Shown here: positions 10,665-21,660 of the stretch, in pieces
How positions within the stretch are numbered: the stretch's first letter is position 1
How the letters are laid out: the number at the start of each line of letters is the position of its first letter
Notes under the pieces: generated by a model
The model's input: the letters and a program-made list of their open reading frames with translations, nothing else
What the model was told of the DNA's origin: nothing
Databases searched by the model: none
DNA from: Prorocentrum cordatum
Taxonomy: Eukaryota; Sar; Dinophyceae; Prorocentrales; Prorocentraceae
Assembly: GCA_963575745.1 (NCBI GenBank)
Contig: CAUYUJ010000849.1
Coordinates: 1-57,500 of the forward strand
Direction: 5' to 3'
Length of the DNA stretch: 57,500 nucleotides
Translations under genes and position numbers: made by a program

Positions 10665-11060
10665 ACCTCGTAGAGCTCTTCGGCATCGATGAGCTAGAGG
10701 AATGGGCGCGGGCGGGAGCTAGTTGGCCAACCCGGCCCGGGCGGACAATGTGGTAACCTGGGGTCGGTTTTTGGAAGATAGCGAGATATTTTGAAATTCG
10801 TTTTGCAAATTCGAATTTTCATTCTATGCAGTAAGTTATGGCGCTTTCGATGATGCAATTCTTAGAGCTCTAGCTATGTTATATCGACCAAAAGAGTGCG
10901 GGGAACCAGTATTCTGTACGATCGAAAATAAGATGTCTTTATTTTAGAGACTGGTATTGGGAAACGTTTTTCTGCTGTGAGTTCGAAACTCATTCATCTA
11001 TTCAGAGCTCTACGAGCGTCCGGGCGGTATCCTGGTTGACGGTTTATCGCCGGATCCTAG
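10665..11060 (+). mobile_element. Family B element
   Basis: The left end ACCTCGTAGAGCTCTTCGGC follows T10664. The body is AT-rich. The right end is the arm AGAGCTCTACGAG, a mutated hairpin (TTTATCGCCGG) and CTAG, followed by T. The length of 396 bp equals that of the copy at 8320. Confidence 0.75.
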
Positions 11061-11207
11061 TAATACAAACATGAAAACACGATTTTTTGATTTTTTTTGC
11101 GGTCTTCTTCCGGACGCTACCTGCATGTGTGCGAGCAGAGCTTATGCGAAAAAGAGCTATACGAGGCTTCGGCGGTAATCTGGTTGACGGTTTACCGCCG
11201 GTTCCAG
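11061..11207 (+). mobile_element. Family B right-end fragment
   Basis: It has AAAGAGCTATACGAGG, the hairpin GGCGGTAATC to GTTTACCGCCGG and CCAG at 11207. The left part is AT-rich and unassigned. Confidence 0.65.
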
Positions 11208-12094
11208 TAACAACTTTTGCTCGGTTGAAAATTATGTTCTGAAAATTTGACAATTCGTTAGAGCTCTAGCATTTTTTCCCGTGATATTCGATCTTATCCC
11301 CGCTCGCCATCTTGATCTCAGCTCGATCGGGTGAATATTACTATCGAAGAGCACTGTGGCGGGATCGGCTGTTTTGAGTCATCTTGATAGGCGCCGACGG
11401 TTTTCTAATTATAACTCGAGCTTTAGGACAGCTACAGAGCTGGTAAGCAGAGCTAATCGATGTAGAATGTTTAGGCGCGTTCGCATGTTGAATCCAGAGG
11501 TCTCAACTCAGTCTGTGAGCCGAGCTAGGTCCGCAAACCTATTCGTATTATTCGAGTCATCTTGAGAAGGACTCTTGGTTTTCTGTACTTAACTCGAGCT
11601 GTAGACAGCTACAGAGCTGATATTTACAGACACCGATTGATGATCATCGTTTGCGTTTGTCTGCCGAATCCAGAGTGAACTCGGTTTGCTGCCCGATCTA
11701 GAATCGCGAAACTATTCGTATTGGTCGAGTTATCTTGAGGAGTGTTCTCGCTGTTCTTCACTCAACTCGCGCTGAGGGGGGCTACAGTGCTGGTGGTCCC
11801 GCGTCCGCCTGTCGGAACTCGGTCTGCTGCCCGAAATAGGTCTGCAAAACCTTTGTATTGTTCGAGTCATCCTGGGAGGTGCTGTCGGTTTTCTGCACTC
11901 AACTCGGACTCTAGAGGGGCTGCAGGGCTGATAATGACAGGAGTCGATTCGCAGACATCAGACGCGTCCGCCTGTCGCATTCAGAGGTCAAAAAGTATTC
12001 ACTATAAGTCGGAATGTTGGTAGGTGTTGACGGTTTTCTCAACATCAGTCGAGCTAGGAAGCTCTACGAGTTTCCCGGCGGTAACCAAGGTTGA
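11208..12094 (+). mobile_element. Family A element interrupted by a retroelement (left part)
   Basis: The left block starts at CAACTTTTGCTCGG, about four tandem repeats follow, then the right arm GGAAGCTCTACGAGT and the first half of the hairpin. Sequence breaks in the hairpin loop after AACCAAGGTTGA (12083-12094) and resumes at 13413-13445 beyond the inserted retroelement. Confidence 0.8.
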
Positions 12095-13464
12095 TGATGA
12101 TGGCGGATGTTCCTGCTGCGACTATGATGGAGGTGGAGGGGAGGATTACGGATATGGAGAGGCGGCTGGAGGATGTATGCACGCAGGTCGCCTGTTCCAT
12201 TGCCCGCTCACAGCCGATGCCCTCTGGAGAGGGAGCTGCCCATGCTCTCAGAGACGAGCCACTTGCCGTCTCAAGAGGGAGGAGGGCCTTTCGCGACTCC
12301 CGACGGGCACTTATGATGTACAATGTGGGCTGGATCACGGCTCGCGACACAATAACAGAGGTTCTACGACAACACGGCAACAGGGCCTTATCTAGTTCGG
12401 GCAAACGGCTTCGTGGAGGCCCTGTGTCTGTGGGCGGACGGTCTTGGCAGTTCCCTTACATTCAGTTCTTTGGGGAAAAGTGGTGGGAGTCTGTACGGGG
12501 TGATTGGGTTCAGTTCTTGGAGGTATGGAAGCAACTCCTCATACAATACAACAAAGCTAAGATCTATGATTACTTTGTGGTGTCTTGGAAGGGCTCTCCT
12601 AATGGACCTCGAGGCTCCCCTGAGGCTCGAGAGAAGGCCGATGCTGAGACGGTCGACACCGCGACCAACCCTCTGCACCCCAAGTATGACCCCAAAGAGT
12701 CCGCCAAGCTTGCAATACGTTATGCTATGATCCAGGAACGTGCGACTGTGTGGGATATATCGTCAGAGGGTTTTGCTGCTGAGTTCAAGGGCGACTCACT
12801 ACTTATCTGCTCCTGGCTCCAGGGTAAATGGAGATGTGAGAATCGGGGATACTGCAAGAGGACAGCTGCCATGATTGATTGTACCTTTGAGCTCGCTGCG
12901 TGTTTCAATCTGAGGCCTGCTGCCTTGGGACGTGAGATATGGAGACACGAATTCAGGGAGGACAATGCACGAGCGGATGAATTGACGCATGAGGCCAGAT
13001 ATGGCCGCACATTCTACAGAACTCATTGTTATCTATATCCATTCGAAACTTATCTCGTACCGTTCGCTATCAGGGGAGGCTTTGATGGCGGGGTTGACCA
13101 GCAAGGATCAGGATGTGGTTTCTGGCTTCAGATCGGCTTAATCAATACTCAGTGCAATCCCAGTGAGATAGGCATCGCTTCCGCGAGAACCGTGGGCCCC
13201 TTCCCTGCTGGGCATGAGTTTGCTGTTTCTAGTGCCGTGCCCCTCGTTTGGAGGGATGTGGCCGAGGCCGCGTGGCTCCTCGAAGGAGCTACAGTCACAG
13301 AATGTGAATTGTCGGCAGCCGAAGCGCTGCTCAGCGCTGCCCGTGTGTTGCTGCGGGACCGGTCCTCGCCCAGCTGCACCCAGCTGGGAACGCGAGTCCA
13401 AACAAACAAACAAACCAAGGTTGACGGTTTACCGCCGGCGCCCAGTTTGCTCTCCGGGTTTTGA
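12094..13464 (+). CDS. Retroelement protein with permuted RNase H motifs
   Basis: A 456-codon frame. Residues about 13-36 are charged and probably helical (EGRITDMERRLEDVC). Residues about 216-310 hold QERATVWDI, GDSLLICSW (D234) and DNARADELTHEAR (D295). These resemble the third and fourth acidic motifs of RNase HI, and their 61-residue spacing is close to the 64 of the E. coli enzyme. Residues about 328-412 hold GGFDGGVDQQGSGCGFWLQI (D331) and TECELSAAEALL (E405), which resemble the first and second motifs. The order is thus permuted, as in the frame at 29191-30384. The A of the first ATG belongs to the target sequence. The frame reads through the tail into the hairpin repeat, so the last 15-20 codons are host-derived. 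Expression is unknown. Confidence 0.6.
   Translation: MMMADVPAATMMEVEGRITDMERRLEDVCTQVACSIARSQPMPSGEGAAHALRDEPLAVSRGRRAFRDSRRALMMYNVGWITARDTITEVLRQHGNRALSSSGKRLRGGPVSVGGRSWQFPYIQFFGEKWWESVRGDWVQFLEVWKQLLIQYNKAKIYDYFVVSWKGSPNGPRGSPEAREKADAETVDTATNPLHPKYDPKESAKLAIRYAMIQERATVWDISSEGFAAEFKGDSLLICSWLQGKWRCENRGYCKRTAAMIDCTFELAACFNLRPAALGREIWRHEFREDNARADELTHEARYGRTFYRTHCYLYPFETYLVPFAIRGGFDGGVDQQGSGCGFWLQIGLINTQCNPSEIGIASARTVGPFPAGHEFAVSSAVPLVWRDVAEAAWLLEGATVTECELSAAEALLSAARVLLRDRSSPSCTQLGTRVQTNKQTKVDGLPPAPSLLSGF
12095..13412 (+). mobile_element. Non-LTR-type retroelement inserted in the hairpin loop
   Basis: The 12-base target AACCAAGGTTGA is present on both sides (12083-12094 and 13413-13424), and the hairpin is otherwise complete, so the insertion is clean. 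The right end is a short (CAAA)n tail, as expected for target-primed reverse transcription. The 1.3 kb body is essentially one open frame with an RNase H-like region but no endonuclease or reverse transcriptase. It is therefore either a non-autonomous element or an internally deleted LINE. Intact flanks and an open frame suggest a recent insertion. Confidence 0.75.
13413..13445 (+). mobile_element. Right remainder of the interrupted family A hairpin
   Basis: It holds the second target copy AACCAAGGTTGA, the right stem TTTACCGCCGG and the terminal CCCAG, followed by T. It completes the element at 11208-12094. Confidence 0.85.
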
Positions 13465-13490
13465 ACGCCACCAAGTGGAAGCTACCAAGT

Positions 13491-14589
13491 AACTCGTAGA
13501 GCTTCCCTTAGCAAGTTGAAGCTCAAGAGTAATTCCGGCGCGGTGGAGAGCTAGTTGGCTCGAAAAAAAAGAACTGAACTTTTCACAACTTTTGGTCGGT
13601 TGAAAATTTTCTTCTCGAAATTCAACAATTCGTTTGTGCTCTAGATTTTTTTCCCGTGATATTCGATCGCATTCACGCTCGCCATCTTGATCTCAGCTCG
13701 ATCGGGTACATTTCACTGCCTAAAAGCACACTGGCGGGATCGGCCGTTTGGAATCATCTTGATACGCGTTGTCGGTATTTTGTACTTAACTCGAGCTGTA
13801 GGGCAGCTACAGAGCTGGTAAGCACAGCTATCGCATTCAGAATCATCAGGCGCGTTCGCCTGTTGAATCTAGAGGTCTGAACTCGGTCTGCTAGCCGAGC
13901 TAGGTCCGCAAACCTATTCGTATTATTCGAGTCATCTTGACAGACGCTCTCGGTTTTCTACTTAACTCGAGCTGTAGGGCAGCTACAGAGCTCATAGTCA
14001 CAGAAATCGATTGGGAATCATCAGGCGCGTTTGTCTGTTGATTCGAGAGCTCTAAAATCGGCCTGCTGCTCGAGCTAGGTCCGCAAAACTATTCGTATTG
14101 TCCGAATCATCTTGAGAAGTGCTCTTAATTTTCTGCACTCAACTCGTGCTTGGGGAGGGCTACAGTGCTGCGGGTCACACAAATCGATTTGACATATCAG
14201 GCGCGTCCGTCGGTCGACTCTAGAGCTCGGAACTCGGTCTGCTGCTCGATTTAGATCCGCGAAACTGTTGTATTATTCGAGAGAGATGTTGTCAGTTTTC
14301 TGCACTTGACTCGGTCTTCAGCGGGGGCTGCAGGGCTGTTAATCACATGGGTCGATTTGCAGACATCAGACGCGTCTGCCTAGTGCATTCAGAGGTCTGA
14401 ATTCGGTTTGATACTCGAACTGGATTGCGAAACTATTTGTTTTTTCTTAGAGTCATCTTGAGAGGTCTGAAATCGCTTGGGCTGAAAAACTAGTCGTTCT
14501 CTGGAGTTTTTTTCCACATTATATGCTGTCAGGAAGCTCTACGAGTCCCCGGCAGTAAGAAAGGTTGACGGTTTACCGCCGGCGCCCAG
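13491..14589 (+). mobile_element. Family A element, full length
   Basis: The left arm AACTCGTAGAGCTTCC follows T13490, then the left block and about four to five tandem repeats, the distal block (TTGGGCTGAAAAACTAGTCG), right arm GGAAGCTCTACGAGT (14532-14546), hairpin (one G-to-A change in the left stem) and CCCAG at 14589. The flank at 13446-13489 is a piece of repeat C. It is non-coding. Confidence 0.85.
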
Positions 14590-14682
14590 TTGCTGCAAGC
14601 TAAGAGTAATTCCAGGGCGCTGGAGAGCTAGTTGCAAGGAGAATCTCGATGGACCTGACTCGTAGAGCTTTCCTAAGCTAGT
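14590..14682 (+). mobile_element. Family A left-end fragments
   Basis: A truncated left block starting TTGCTGCAAGC is followed by a second left arm GACTCGTAGAGCTT at 14657 that is cut after about 25 bases by the next copy. Confidence 0.6.
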
Positions 14683-15600
14683 AACTCGTAGAGCTTCCCT
14701 TCGCAAGTTATTGCTGGAAGCTTCAGAGTAATTCCGGGGCGCTGGAGAGCTAGTTGGCAAGAAAATCTCGACGGACCTTTTGGTTACTTTTGGTCGGTTG
14801 GAAATTTTGTTCTCGAAATTCAACAATTCGTTTGAGCTCTAGTATTTTTTCCGTGATATTCGATCTTATTTCCGCTCGCCATCTTGATCTCAGCTCGATC
14901 GGGTACCTTTTACTACCAAAAAGCGTCCCGGCGGGATCGGCCATTTCGAGTCATCTTGATACGCGTTGTCAGTATTTTGTACTTAACTCGAGCTGCAGGG
15001 CAGATACAGGGCTGGTCAGCACACCTATCGCATTCAGAATCATGAGGCGCATTTGCCTGTTGAATCCAGAGGTCTGAACTCGGTCTGCTAGCCGAGCTAG
15101 GTCCGCAAACATATTTCTATTATTGGAGTCATCTTGACAGACGCTCTCGGTTTTCGGTACTTAACTCGAGCTGTAGGGCAGCTACAGAGCTCATAGTCAC
15201 AGAAATCGATTGGGAGTCATCAGGCGCGTTCGTCTGTTGAATCGAGATATCTGAACTCGGCCTGCTGCCCGAGCTAGGTTCCCGAATCTATTCGTATTCT
15301 TCGAATGATCTTGAGAAGTGCTCTTAATTTTCTGCACTCAACTCGTGCTGGGAGAGGGCTACAGTGCTGCTGGTCACAGAAATCGATTCGGACACATCAG
15401 ACGCGTCCGTTCGTCGAACCCAAAACTCGGAACTCAGCCTGCTGCTCAAACTAGGTCCGGAAAACTATTCTATTATTGAAGTCATCCTGAGAGATGCTGT
15501 CGGTTTTCTGTATTGAACTCGGGCTGTAGGGGGGCTGCAGGGATGGTAATCACATGAGTCGATTCGGCGACATCAGACACGTCCGCCTGTCGCATTCAGC
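14683..15600 (+). mobile_element. Family A element without right end
   Basis: Left arm AACTCGTAGAGCTTCC after T14682, complete left block, then about four tandem repeats (to about 15600). The right arm and hairpin are lost where the next copy begins. Confidence 0.75.
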
Positions 15601-16605
15601 TTGGGGGCGCCCAGTTGCTGGAAGCGGCGCGCTGGAGAGCTAGTTGGCGAGAAAAATCTCGGAACTTTTGGTGTCTTTTGGTCGGTTGAAAATTTTGTTC
15701 TCGAAATTTGACCATTCGTTAGAGCTCTAGTATTTTTTCGTGATGTTCGATCTTATTCCCGCTCGCCATCTTGATCTGAGCTCGATCGGGTAACTTTTAC
15801 TGCCAAAAAGCAGGCGAGCGGGATCGGCCGTTTCGAGGCGCTGACGGTTTTCTCAACATAACTCGAGCTTTAGGACATCTACAGAGCTGGTAAGCACAGC
15901 TAATCGATGCAGAATGATTAGGCGCGTTCGCCTGTTGAATCCAGAGGTCTGAACTCGGTCTGTGAGCCGAGCTAGGTCCGCAAACCTATTCGTATTATGC
16001 GAGTCATCTTGACAGAAACTTTCGGTTTTCTGTATTTAACTCGAGCTTTAAGACAGCTACAGAGCTGATACTTACAGAAACTGATTCAGAATCGTCAGTT
16101 GCGTTTGTCTGTCGAATCCAGAGCTCTGAACTCGGTCTTCTGCCCGATCTAGAATCGCAAAATTATTCGTATTGGTCGAGTCATCTTGAGAAGTGCTCTC
16201 GGTTTTCTTCACTCAACTTGCGCTGAGAGGGGGCTACAGTGCTGGTTGTCATATGAATCGATTTAAAGAGATCATGCGCGTCCGCCTGTCGAATCCAGAG
16301 CTCGGAACTCGGTCTGCTGCCCGAACTAGGTTCGCGAAACTATTGTATTGTTCGAGTCATCCTGAGAGATGCTGTCGGTTTTCTGCACTGACCTCGGGCT
16401 GTAGGGGGGCTGCGGGGCTGGTAATGACAGGAGTCGATTCGCAGACATCAGACGCGTCCGCTTGTCGCATTCAGAGGTCAAAAAATATTCACTATGAGTC
16501 AGAATGTTGGTAGGTGCTGTCGGTTTTCTCAACTTAAGTCGAGCTTGGAAGCTCTACGAGTTCCCCGGCGGTAACCAAGGTTGACGGTTTACCGCCGGCG
16601 CCCAG
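15601..16605 (+). mobile_element. Family A element, left arm missing
   Basis: It starts inside the left block (GGCGCGCTGGAGAGCTAG). About four repeats follow, then GGAAGCTCTACGAGT, hairpin CCGGCGGTAA/TTACCGCCGG and CCCAG at 16605. The following bases TTTTGGTGACTTTTGG are again internal to a family A left block, so this copy ends inside another. Confidence 0.75.
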
Positions 16606-17239
16606 TTTTGGTGACTTTTGGTCGGTTGAAAATTTTGTTCTCAAAATTTGACCATTCGTTAGAGCTCTAGTATTTTTTCCCATGATATACCTCGTAGAGC
16701 TCTTCGGCATCGATGAGCTAGAGGAATTCCGGCGCAGGGTGAAGCTACTTTTTTTCGTTTCTCGCCTGAGAAGCTTTCTCCATGTGTTCCGACGATCGCT
16801 GTGCAAGAAAAGAGCTCTACGAGGTTCCGGCGGTAACCAGGTTGACGGTTTACCGCCGCTTCCAGTTAGAGCTCTAGTATTTTTTCCCGTGATATTCGAT
16901 TTTATTCCCGCTCGCCATCTTGATCTGAGCTCGATCGGGTAACTTTTACTGCCAAAAAGCAGGCGAGCGGGATCGGCCGTTTCGAGTAATCTTGATACGC
17001 GCTGTCGGTTTTATCAAGATAACTCGAGCTTGAGGAAAGCTACAGAGCTGGTAAGCACAGCTAATCGATGCAGAATGATCAGGCGCGTTCGCCTGTTGAA
17101 CCCAGAGATCTGAACTCGGTCTGCTAGCCGAGCTAGGTCCGCAAACCTATTCGTATTATTCGAGTCATCTCGACAGGCGCTTTCGGTTTTCTGTACTTAA
17201 CTCGAGCTATAGGACAGCTACAGAGCTGATACTTACAGT
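16606..17239 (+). mobile_element. Family A left block and one repeat, host of the family B copy at 16689
   Basis: The left-block sequence 16606-16688 resumes at 16866 after the nested family B element. The 30 bases before the insertion (16659-16688) are repeated directly after it (16866-16895, one mismatch). One and a half tandem repeats follow before the next element starts. Confidence 0.75.
16689..16865 (+). mobile_element. Family B element, short, nested in family A
   Basis: ACCTCGTAGAGCTCTTCGGC follows T16688. The right end is the arm AAGAGCTCTACGAGG, hairpin and CCAG at 16865, followed by TT. At 177 bp it is less than half the usual family B length, and the interior is internally deleted. 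A 30-base direct repeat of host sequence flanks it. Confidence 0.8.
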
Positions 17240-18235
17240 AACTCGTAGAGCTTCCCTTAGCAAGTTATTGCTGGAAGCTAAGAGTAATTCCGGCGCGCTG
17301 GTGAGCTAGTTGGCAAGAAAAATCTCGACGGAACTTTTGGTGACTTTTGGTCGGTTGAAATTTTGTTCTCGAAATTCAACAATTCGTTAGAGCTCTAGTA
17401 TTTTTTCCCGTGATATTCGATCTTATTCCCGCTCGCCATCTTGATCTCAGCCTGGTCGGGTGAATATTACTATCGAAAAGCACTCTGGCGGGATCGGCCG
17501 TTTTCAGTCATCTTGATACGCGCTGACGGTTTTCTGAACATAACTCGAGCTTCAGGACAGCTACAGAGCTGGTAAGCACAGCTAATCGATGTAGAATGAT
17601 TAGGCGCGTTCGCCTCTTGAACCCAGAGGTCTGAACTCGGTCTGTTAGCCGAGCTAGGTCTCCAAACCTATTCGTATTATTCGAGTCATCTTGTCAGGAA
17701 CTCTCGGTTTTCTGTACTTAACTCGAGCTGTAGGACAGCTACAGAGCTGATATTTACAGAAACTGATCCAGAATCATCTGTTGCGTTTTCCTGTAGAATC
17801 CAGAGCTCTGAACTCGGTCTGCTGCCCGATCTAGAATCGCGAAACTATTCGTATTGGTCGGGTCATCTTGAGAAGTGCTCTCGGTTTTTTCCCTTAACTC
17901 GCGCTGAGGGGGGCTACAGTGCTGGTGGTCACAGGAATCGATTTGAAGACATCAGGCGCGTTCGCCTGTCAAATCCAGAGCTCGGAACTCGGTCTGCTGC
18001 CCGAATTAGGTCTGCGAAACTATTGTATTGTTCGAGTCATCCTGAGAGGTGCTGTCGGTGTTCTGGACTGAACTCGGGCTGTAGGGGGGCTGCAGGGCTG
18101 GTAATGACAGGAGTCGATGTGCAGACATCAGACGCGTCCGCCTGTCGCATTCAGAGATCGAAACATATTTACTATAAGTCGGAGTATTGGTAAGTGCTGT
18201 CGGTTTTCAAAACTTAAGTCGAGATAGGAAGCTGA
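17240..18235 (+). mobile_element. Family A element, right end degraded
   Basis: Left arm AACTCGTAGAGCTTCC after T17239, full left block and about four tandem repeats. The right arm is reduced to TAGGAAGCT at about 18228 and the hairpin is missing. Confidence 0.75.
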
Positions 18236-18440
18236 CAGCAGGTGAGTTCTCTCGATGCATTTTTGCATGAGTTGATTTCTGGGAACTGAGCGAATATGAA
18301 CGTCGAAAAAATCGAATTTGAAGATTTTTGAAAAATCTCAATTTTTTGATTCTGTGTCGATTCTCTGCACTCTTACCAGTGAGAGGAGCTCTACGAGGTT
18401 CCCGGCGGTGACCAGGTTGACGGTTCACCGCCGGCGCCAG
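18236..18440 (+). mobile_element. Type D hairpin-ended element
   Basis: AT-rich body (GCGAATATGAACGTCG, TTCTGTGTCGATTCTCTGCA) with arm AGGAGCTCTACGAGG, hairpin CCGGCGGTGA/TCACCGCCGG and CCAG at 18440. It is homologous to 9837-9983. Confidence 0.65.
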
Positions 18441-18536
18441 TCCAGGAAAGGTCTCTTCGCTCTCCGGGTTTTGGCCCCTACCAAGTACAGAAAACCGACA
18501 GCACCTCTCAAGATGACTCGAACAATACGAATGGGT

Positions 18537-19317
18537 GACTCGTAGAGCTTTCCTGAGAGCGCAGCGGCGAAGCTTAAGAGTAATTCGAAAACGCTGGCAG
18601 GCTAGTTGGCTCGAAAAATCCCGACTGAACTTTTCACAACTTTGGCTCGGTTGAAAATTATGTTCTCGAAATCTGACCATTGATTAGAGCTCTAGTATTT
18701 TTTCCCGTGATCTATGATCTTACTGCGGCTCGCCATCTTGATATCAGCTCGATCGGGTGGGTATTACTATCGAAAAGCGTCATGGCGGGATCGACTGCTG
18801 AGTGCCATGTTGGCAGGTGTCGTCGGTTTTCTGAACTTAACTCGGGCTGTAGGCAAGCTACAGAGATGACAAGTACAGCTTTCGGATTCAGAATCATGAT
18901 GCGCGTCTACATGTGGCAGGAGAGTGTTCAGAGCTGGCTATGTAAGAATTTATCATCGAAAAACTTCTTCACATGAGTGCTACACTTGCTTGCGTGGTTC
19001 GGTTTTTCTCAACTTAACTTGAGCTGTAGGCAAGCTACAGGGATGGAAAGCACAACAAAGAAGCGACTCAGAAATGGCGATTTCTTGGATGCGGTCACTG
19101 GCAGCCCACAGCGGACTCTTGCCTACGACGACGACGACGGGCGACTTCGACGAGGGTACTCGATCGCTACAATCGGTTTGGACGACAATCAACACAGGGA
19201 TACATGTATCTATATACATTTATTGTTGCCGCGCGCACATGCTATTCATATATGGCAAGGAAGCTCTACGAGTCTCCCGGCGGTAACCAAGGTTGACGGT
19301 TTACCGCCGGCGCCCAG
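18537..19317 (+). mobile_element. Family A element nested in the inverted copy (copy 1 of a near-identical pair)
   Basis: GACTCGTAGAGCTTTCC follows T18536. The left block and two repeats follow, then about 200 bp of unique sequence (19060-19255), arm GGAAGCTCTACGAGT (19259-19273), hairpin and CCCAG at 19317. Its first 450-500 bases match the copy at 19489 almost base for base. Confidence 0.85.
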
Positions 19318-19488
19318 TTCGCGATTAGAGTGGGCAACAGACTGAGTGATAATGTCGAAAAACACAGAAACAATAATGTTTCAGCCCAAGCAATTTCAGA
19401 CCTCTCGGATGCAACAGCTGAACGCCCCCGATGCTTCTGGATTGTCTTCAAGACGAGCTCTGTAGCTCTCCTACAGCCCGAGTTACGT

Positions 19489-20936
19489 GACTCGTAGAGC
19501 TTCCCTGAGAGCGCAGCGGCGAAGCTTAAGAGTAATTCGAAAACGCTGGCAGGCTAGTTGGCTCGAAAAATCTCGACTGAACTTTTCACAACTTTGGCTC
19601 GGTTGAAAATTATGTTCTCGAAATCTGACCATTCGTTAGAGCTCTAGTCTGTTTCCCGTGATCTATGATCTTACTGCGGCTCGCCATCTTGATATCAGCT
19701 CGATCGGGTGGGTATTACTATCGAAAAGCGTCATGGCGGGATCGACTGCTGAGTGCCATGTTGGCAGGTGTCGTCGGTTTTCTGAACTTAACTCGGGCTG
19801 TAAAGCGGAGGAGGCGGATTTAACTGGCTCTAGCCCTTAGGCTTGGGCGCACGCGCCCTGTGTAGCCTGACCAAACACCAAACTCGGGCTGTAGGCAAGC
19901 TACAGAGATGACAAGTACAGCTTTCGGATTCAAAATCATGATGCGCGTCTACATGTGGCAGGAGAGTGTTCAGAGCTGGCTATGTAAGAATCTATCATCG
20001 AAGAACTTCTTCACATGAGTGCTACACTTGCTTGCGTGGTTCGGTTTTTCTCAACTTAACTTGAGCTGTAGGCAAGCTGCAGGGATGGAAAGTACAGCAA
20101 ATCGATTCAGAATGATGATGCGCGTCTACATGTGGCGGAAGAGTGTTCAGAGCTGGCTATTGAAGAAGTTATGATCGAAAAACTTCTTCACATGAGTGCT
20201 ACACGTGCTTGCGTGATTCGGTTTTGTCAACTTAACTCTAGCTGTAGGCCAGCCACAGAGATGGTCAGCACAGCTCATGGATTCAGAATGATCAGGCGCG
20301 TTCGCCCGTTGAACTCAGAGGTCTGAACTTGGTCTGCTAGCCGAGCCAGGTCCGCAAATCTATTCGTATTATTCGAGTCATCTTGAAAGACACTCTCGGT
20401 TTTCTGTACATTTCTCGAGCTACAGCACAGCTACAGAGCTGATGCGTACAGATCTGATTCATAATCATCAGTGGCCGTTGTCTAATCGAGAGCTCTGAAC
20501 TCGCTGCCCAGTCTAGAATCGCAAAACTATTCGTATCCTTCGAGTCATATTGAGAGATGCTGTTGGTTCTCTGCACTTAACTCGGGCTCTAGGGGGGCTG
20601 CATGGCTGGTCATCACTGGAATCGATTCGAAACATCAGGCGCGTCCGCCTCCCGAATCCAGAGCTCCGAACTCTGTCCGCTGCACGAAGTAGGTCCGCAA
20701 AACTATACGTAGTCTTCAAGCGATGTTGAGAGGTGCTGTCGGTTTCCTGCGCTGAACTCGGGCTGTAGGGGAGCTGCAGGGCTGGTAATCACAGGAATCG
20801 ATTCAGAGACATCAGAAGCGTCCGTCTGTTGCATGCAGAGGTCTGATCTCTCAGTGTATTTACATTATATGTTGTCAGGAACCTCTACGAGTCCCCCGGC
20901 GGTAAGAAAGGTTGACGGTTTACCGCCGGCGCCCAG
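19489..20936 (+). mobile_element. Family A element nested in the inverted copy (copy 2 of the pair)
   Basis: GACTCGTAGAGCTTCC follows T19488. The left block, about six repeats, right arm (mutated to GGAACCTCTACGAGT), hairpin and CCCAG at 20936 follow. The host reads on as TGCGTAAACCGACAGC. Compared with copy 1, it contains one extra 78-bp insert at 19803-19880. Confidence 0.85.
19803..19880 (+). mobile_element. 78-bp SINE-like insertion with 13-bp target duplication
   Basis: The insert is absent from the near-identical copy at 18537. It is flanked by AACTCGGGCTGTA on both sides (19790-19802 and 19881-19893). It contains a hairpin, GGCTTGGGCGC pairing with GCGCCC and AGCC, and ends in the A-rich tail CCAAACACCA. 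No A or B box of a polymerase III promoter is obvious. The tail resembles CCAAACAAAC of the retroelement at 12095-13412, so that machinery may mobilise it. That link is inference. Confidence 0.5.
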
Positions 20937-21660
20937 TGCGTAAACCGACAGCACCTCTAAAGATGACTCGGACAATGCGAATAAATGGGCAAACCTAGCT
21001 CGAGTATCAGACCAAGTTCAGACATCTACAAGCGACAGGCGGACACGTCTGATGTCTCTGAAACGATTCCTGTGATTACCAGCCCTGGAGCCCCCCCCTA
21101 GAGCCCGAGTTCGTGCAGGGTACCGACAGCACCTCTCAGGATGACTCGAACAATACGAATAGGTTCGCGAAGCTAGTTCGGGCAGCAGACAGAGTTAGCA
21201 GCTCTGGATTCGAGAGGCGGACGCGCCTGATGTCTCCGAATCGATTGCAGTGATAACCAGCCATGCAGCCCTTACAGCACGAGTTAAGTGCAGAGAACCG
21301 ACAGCATCTCTCAAGATGACTCGAAGAATACGAATAGTTTCGCGGTTCTAGCTCGGGCAGCAGACCGAGTTTAGAGCTCTGCATTCAACAGACAACGGCA
21401 CTGATGATTCTGAATCAGATTCTGTACGTCCTAAAGCTCGAGTTATGTAAAAACCGTCACCGCCTATCAAGATCACTCGAAACGGCCGATCCCGCCCTTG
21501 TGCTTTTTGACCGTAAAAGACATCCAATCGAGCTGAGATTGAGATGGCGAGCGGAAATATGATCCAATATGACGTGGAAAACTACTAGAGCTCTACGAGT
21601 GTTCAAATCTTGAGAACAAAATTTTAAAATTTTTCTTGTCAACTAGCTCTCCAGCGCGCC

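Larger units (their letters stand above)
18465..21660 (-). mobile_element. Inverted family A element split by two nested copies
   Basis: Reverse-complement tandem repeats occur at about 18485-18536, 19318-19488 and 20937-21470, and the reverse left block at about 21470-21660. Read continuously, the pieces form one minus-strand family A element interrupted by the plus-strand copies at 18537-19317 and 19489-20936. At the first insertion the host reads GAATGGGT on the left and TTCGCGATTAGAG on the right, which matches the uninterrupted consensus with no duplication. Confidence 0.75.
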
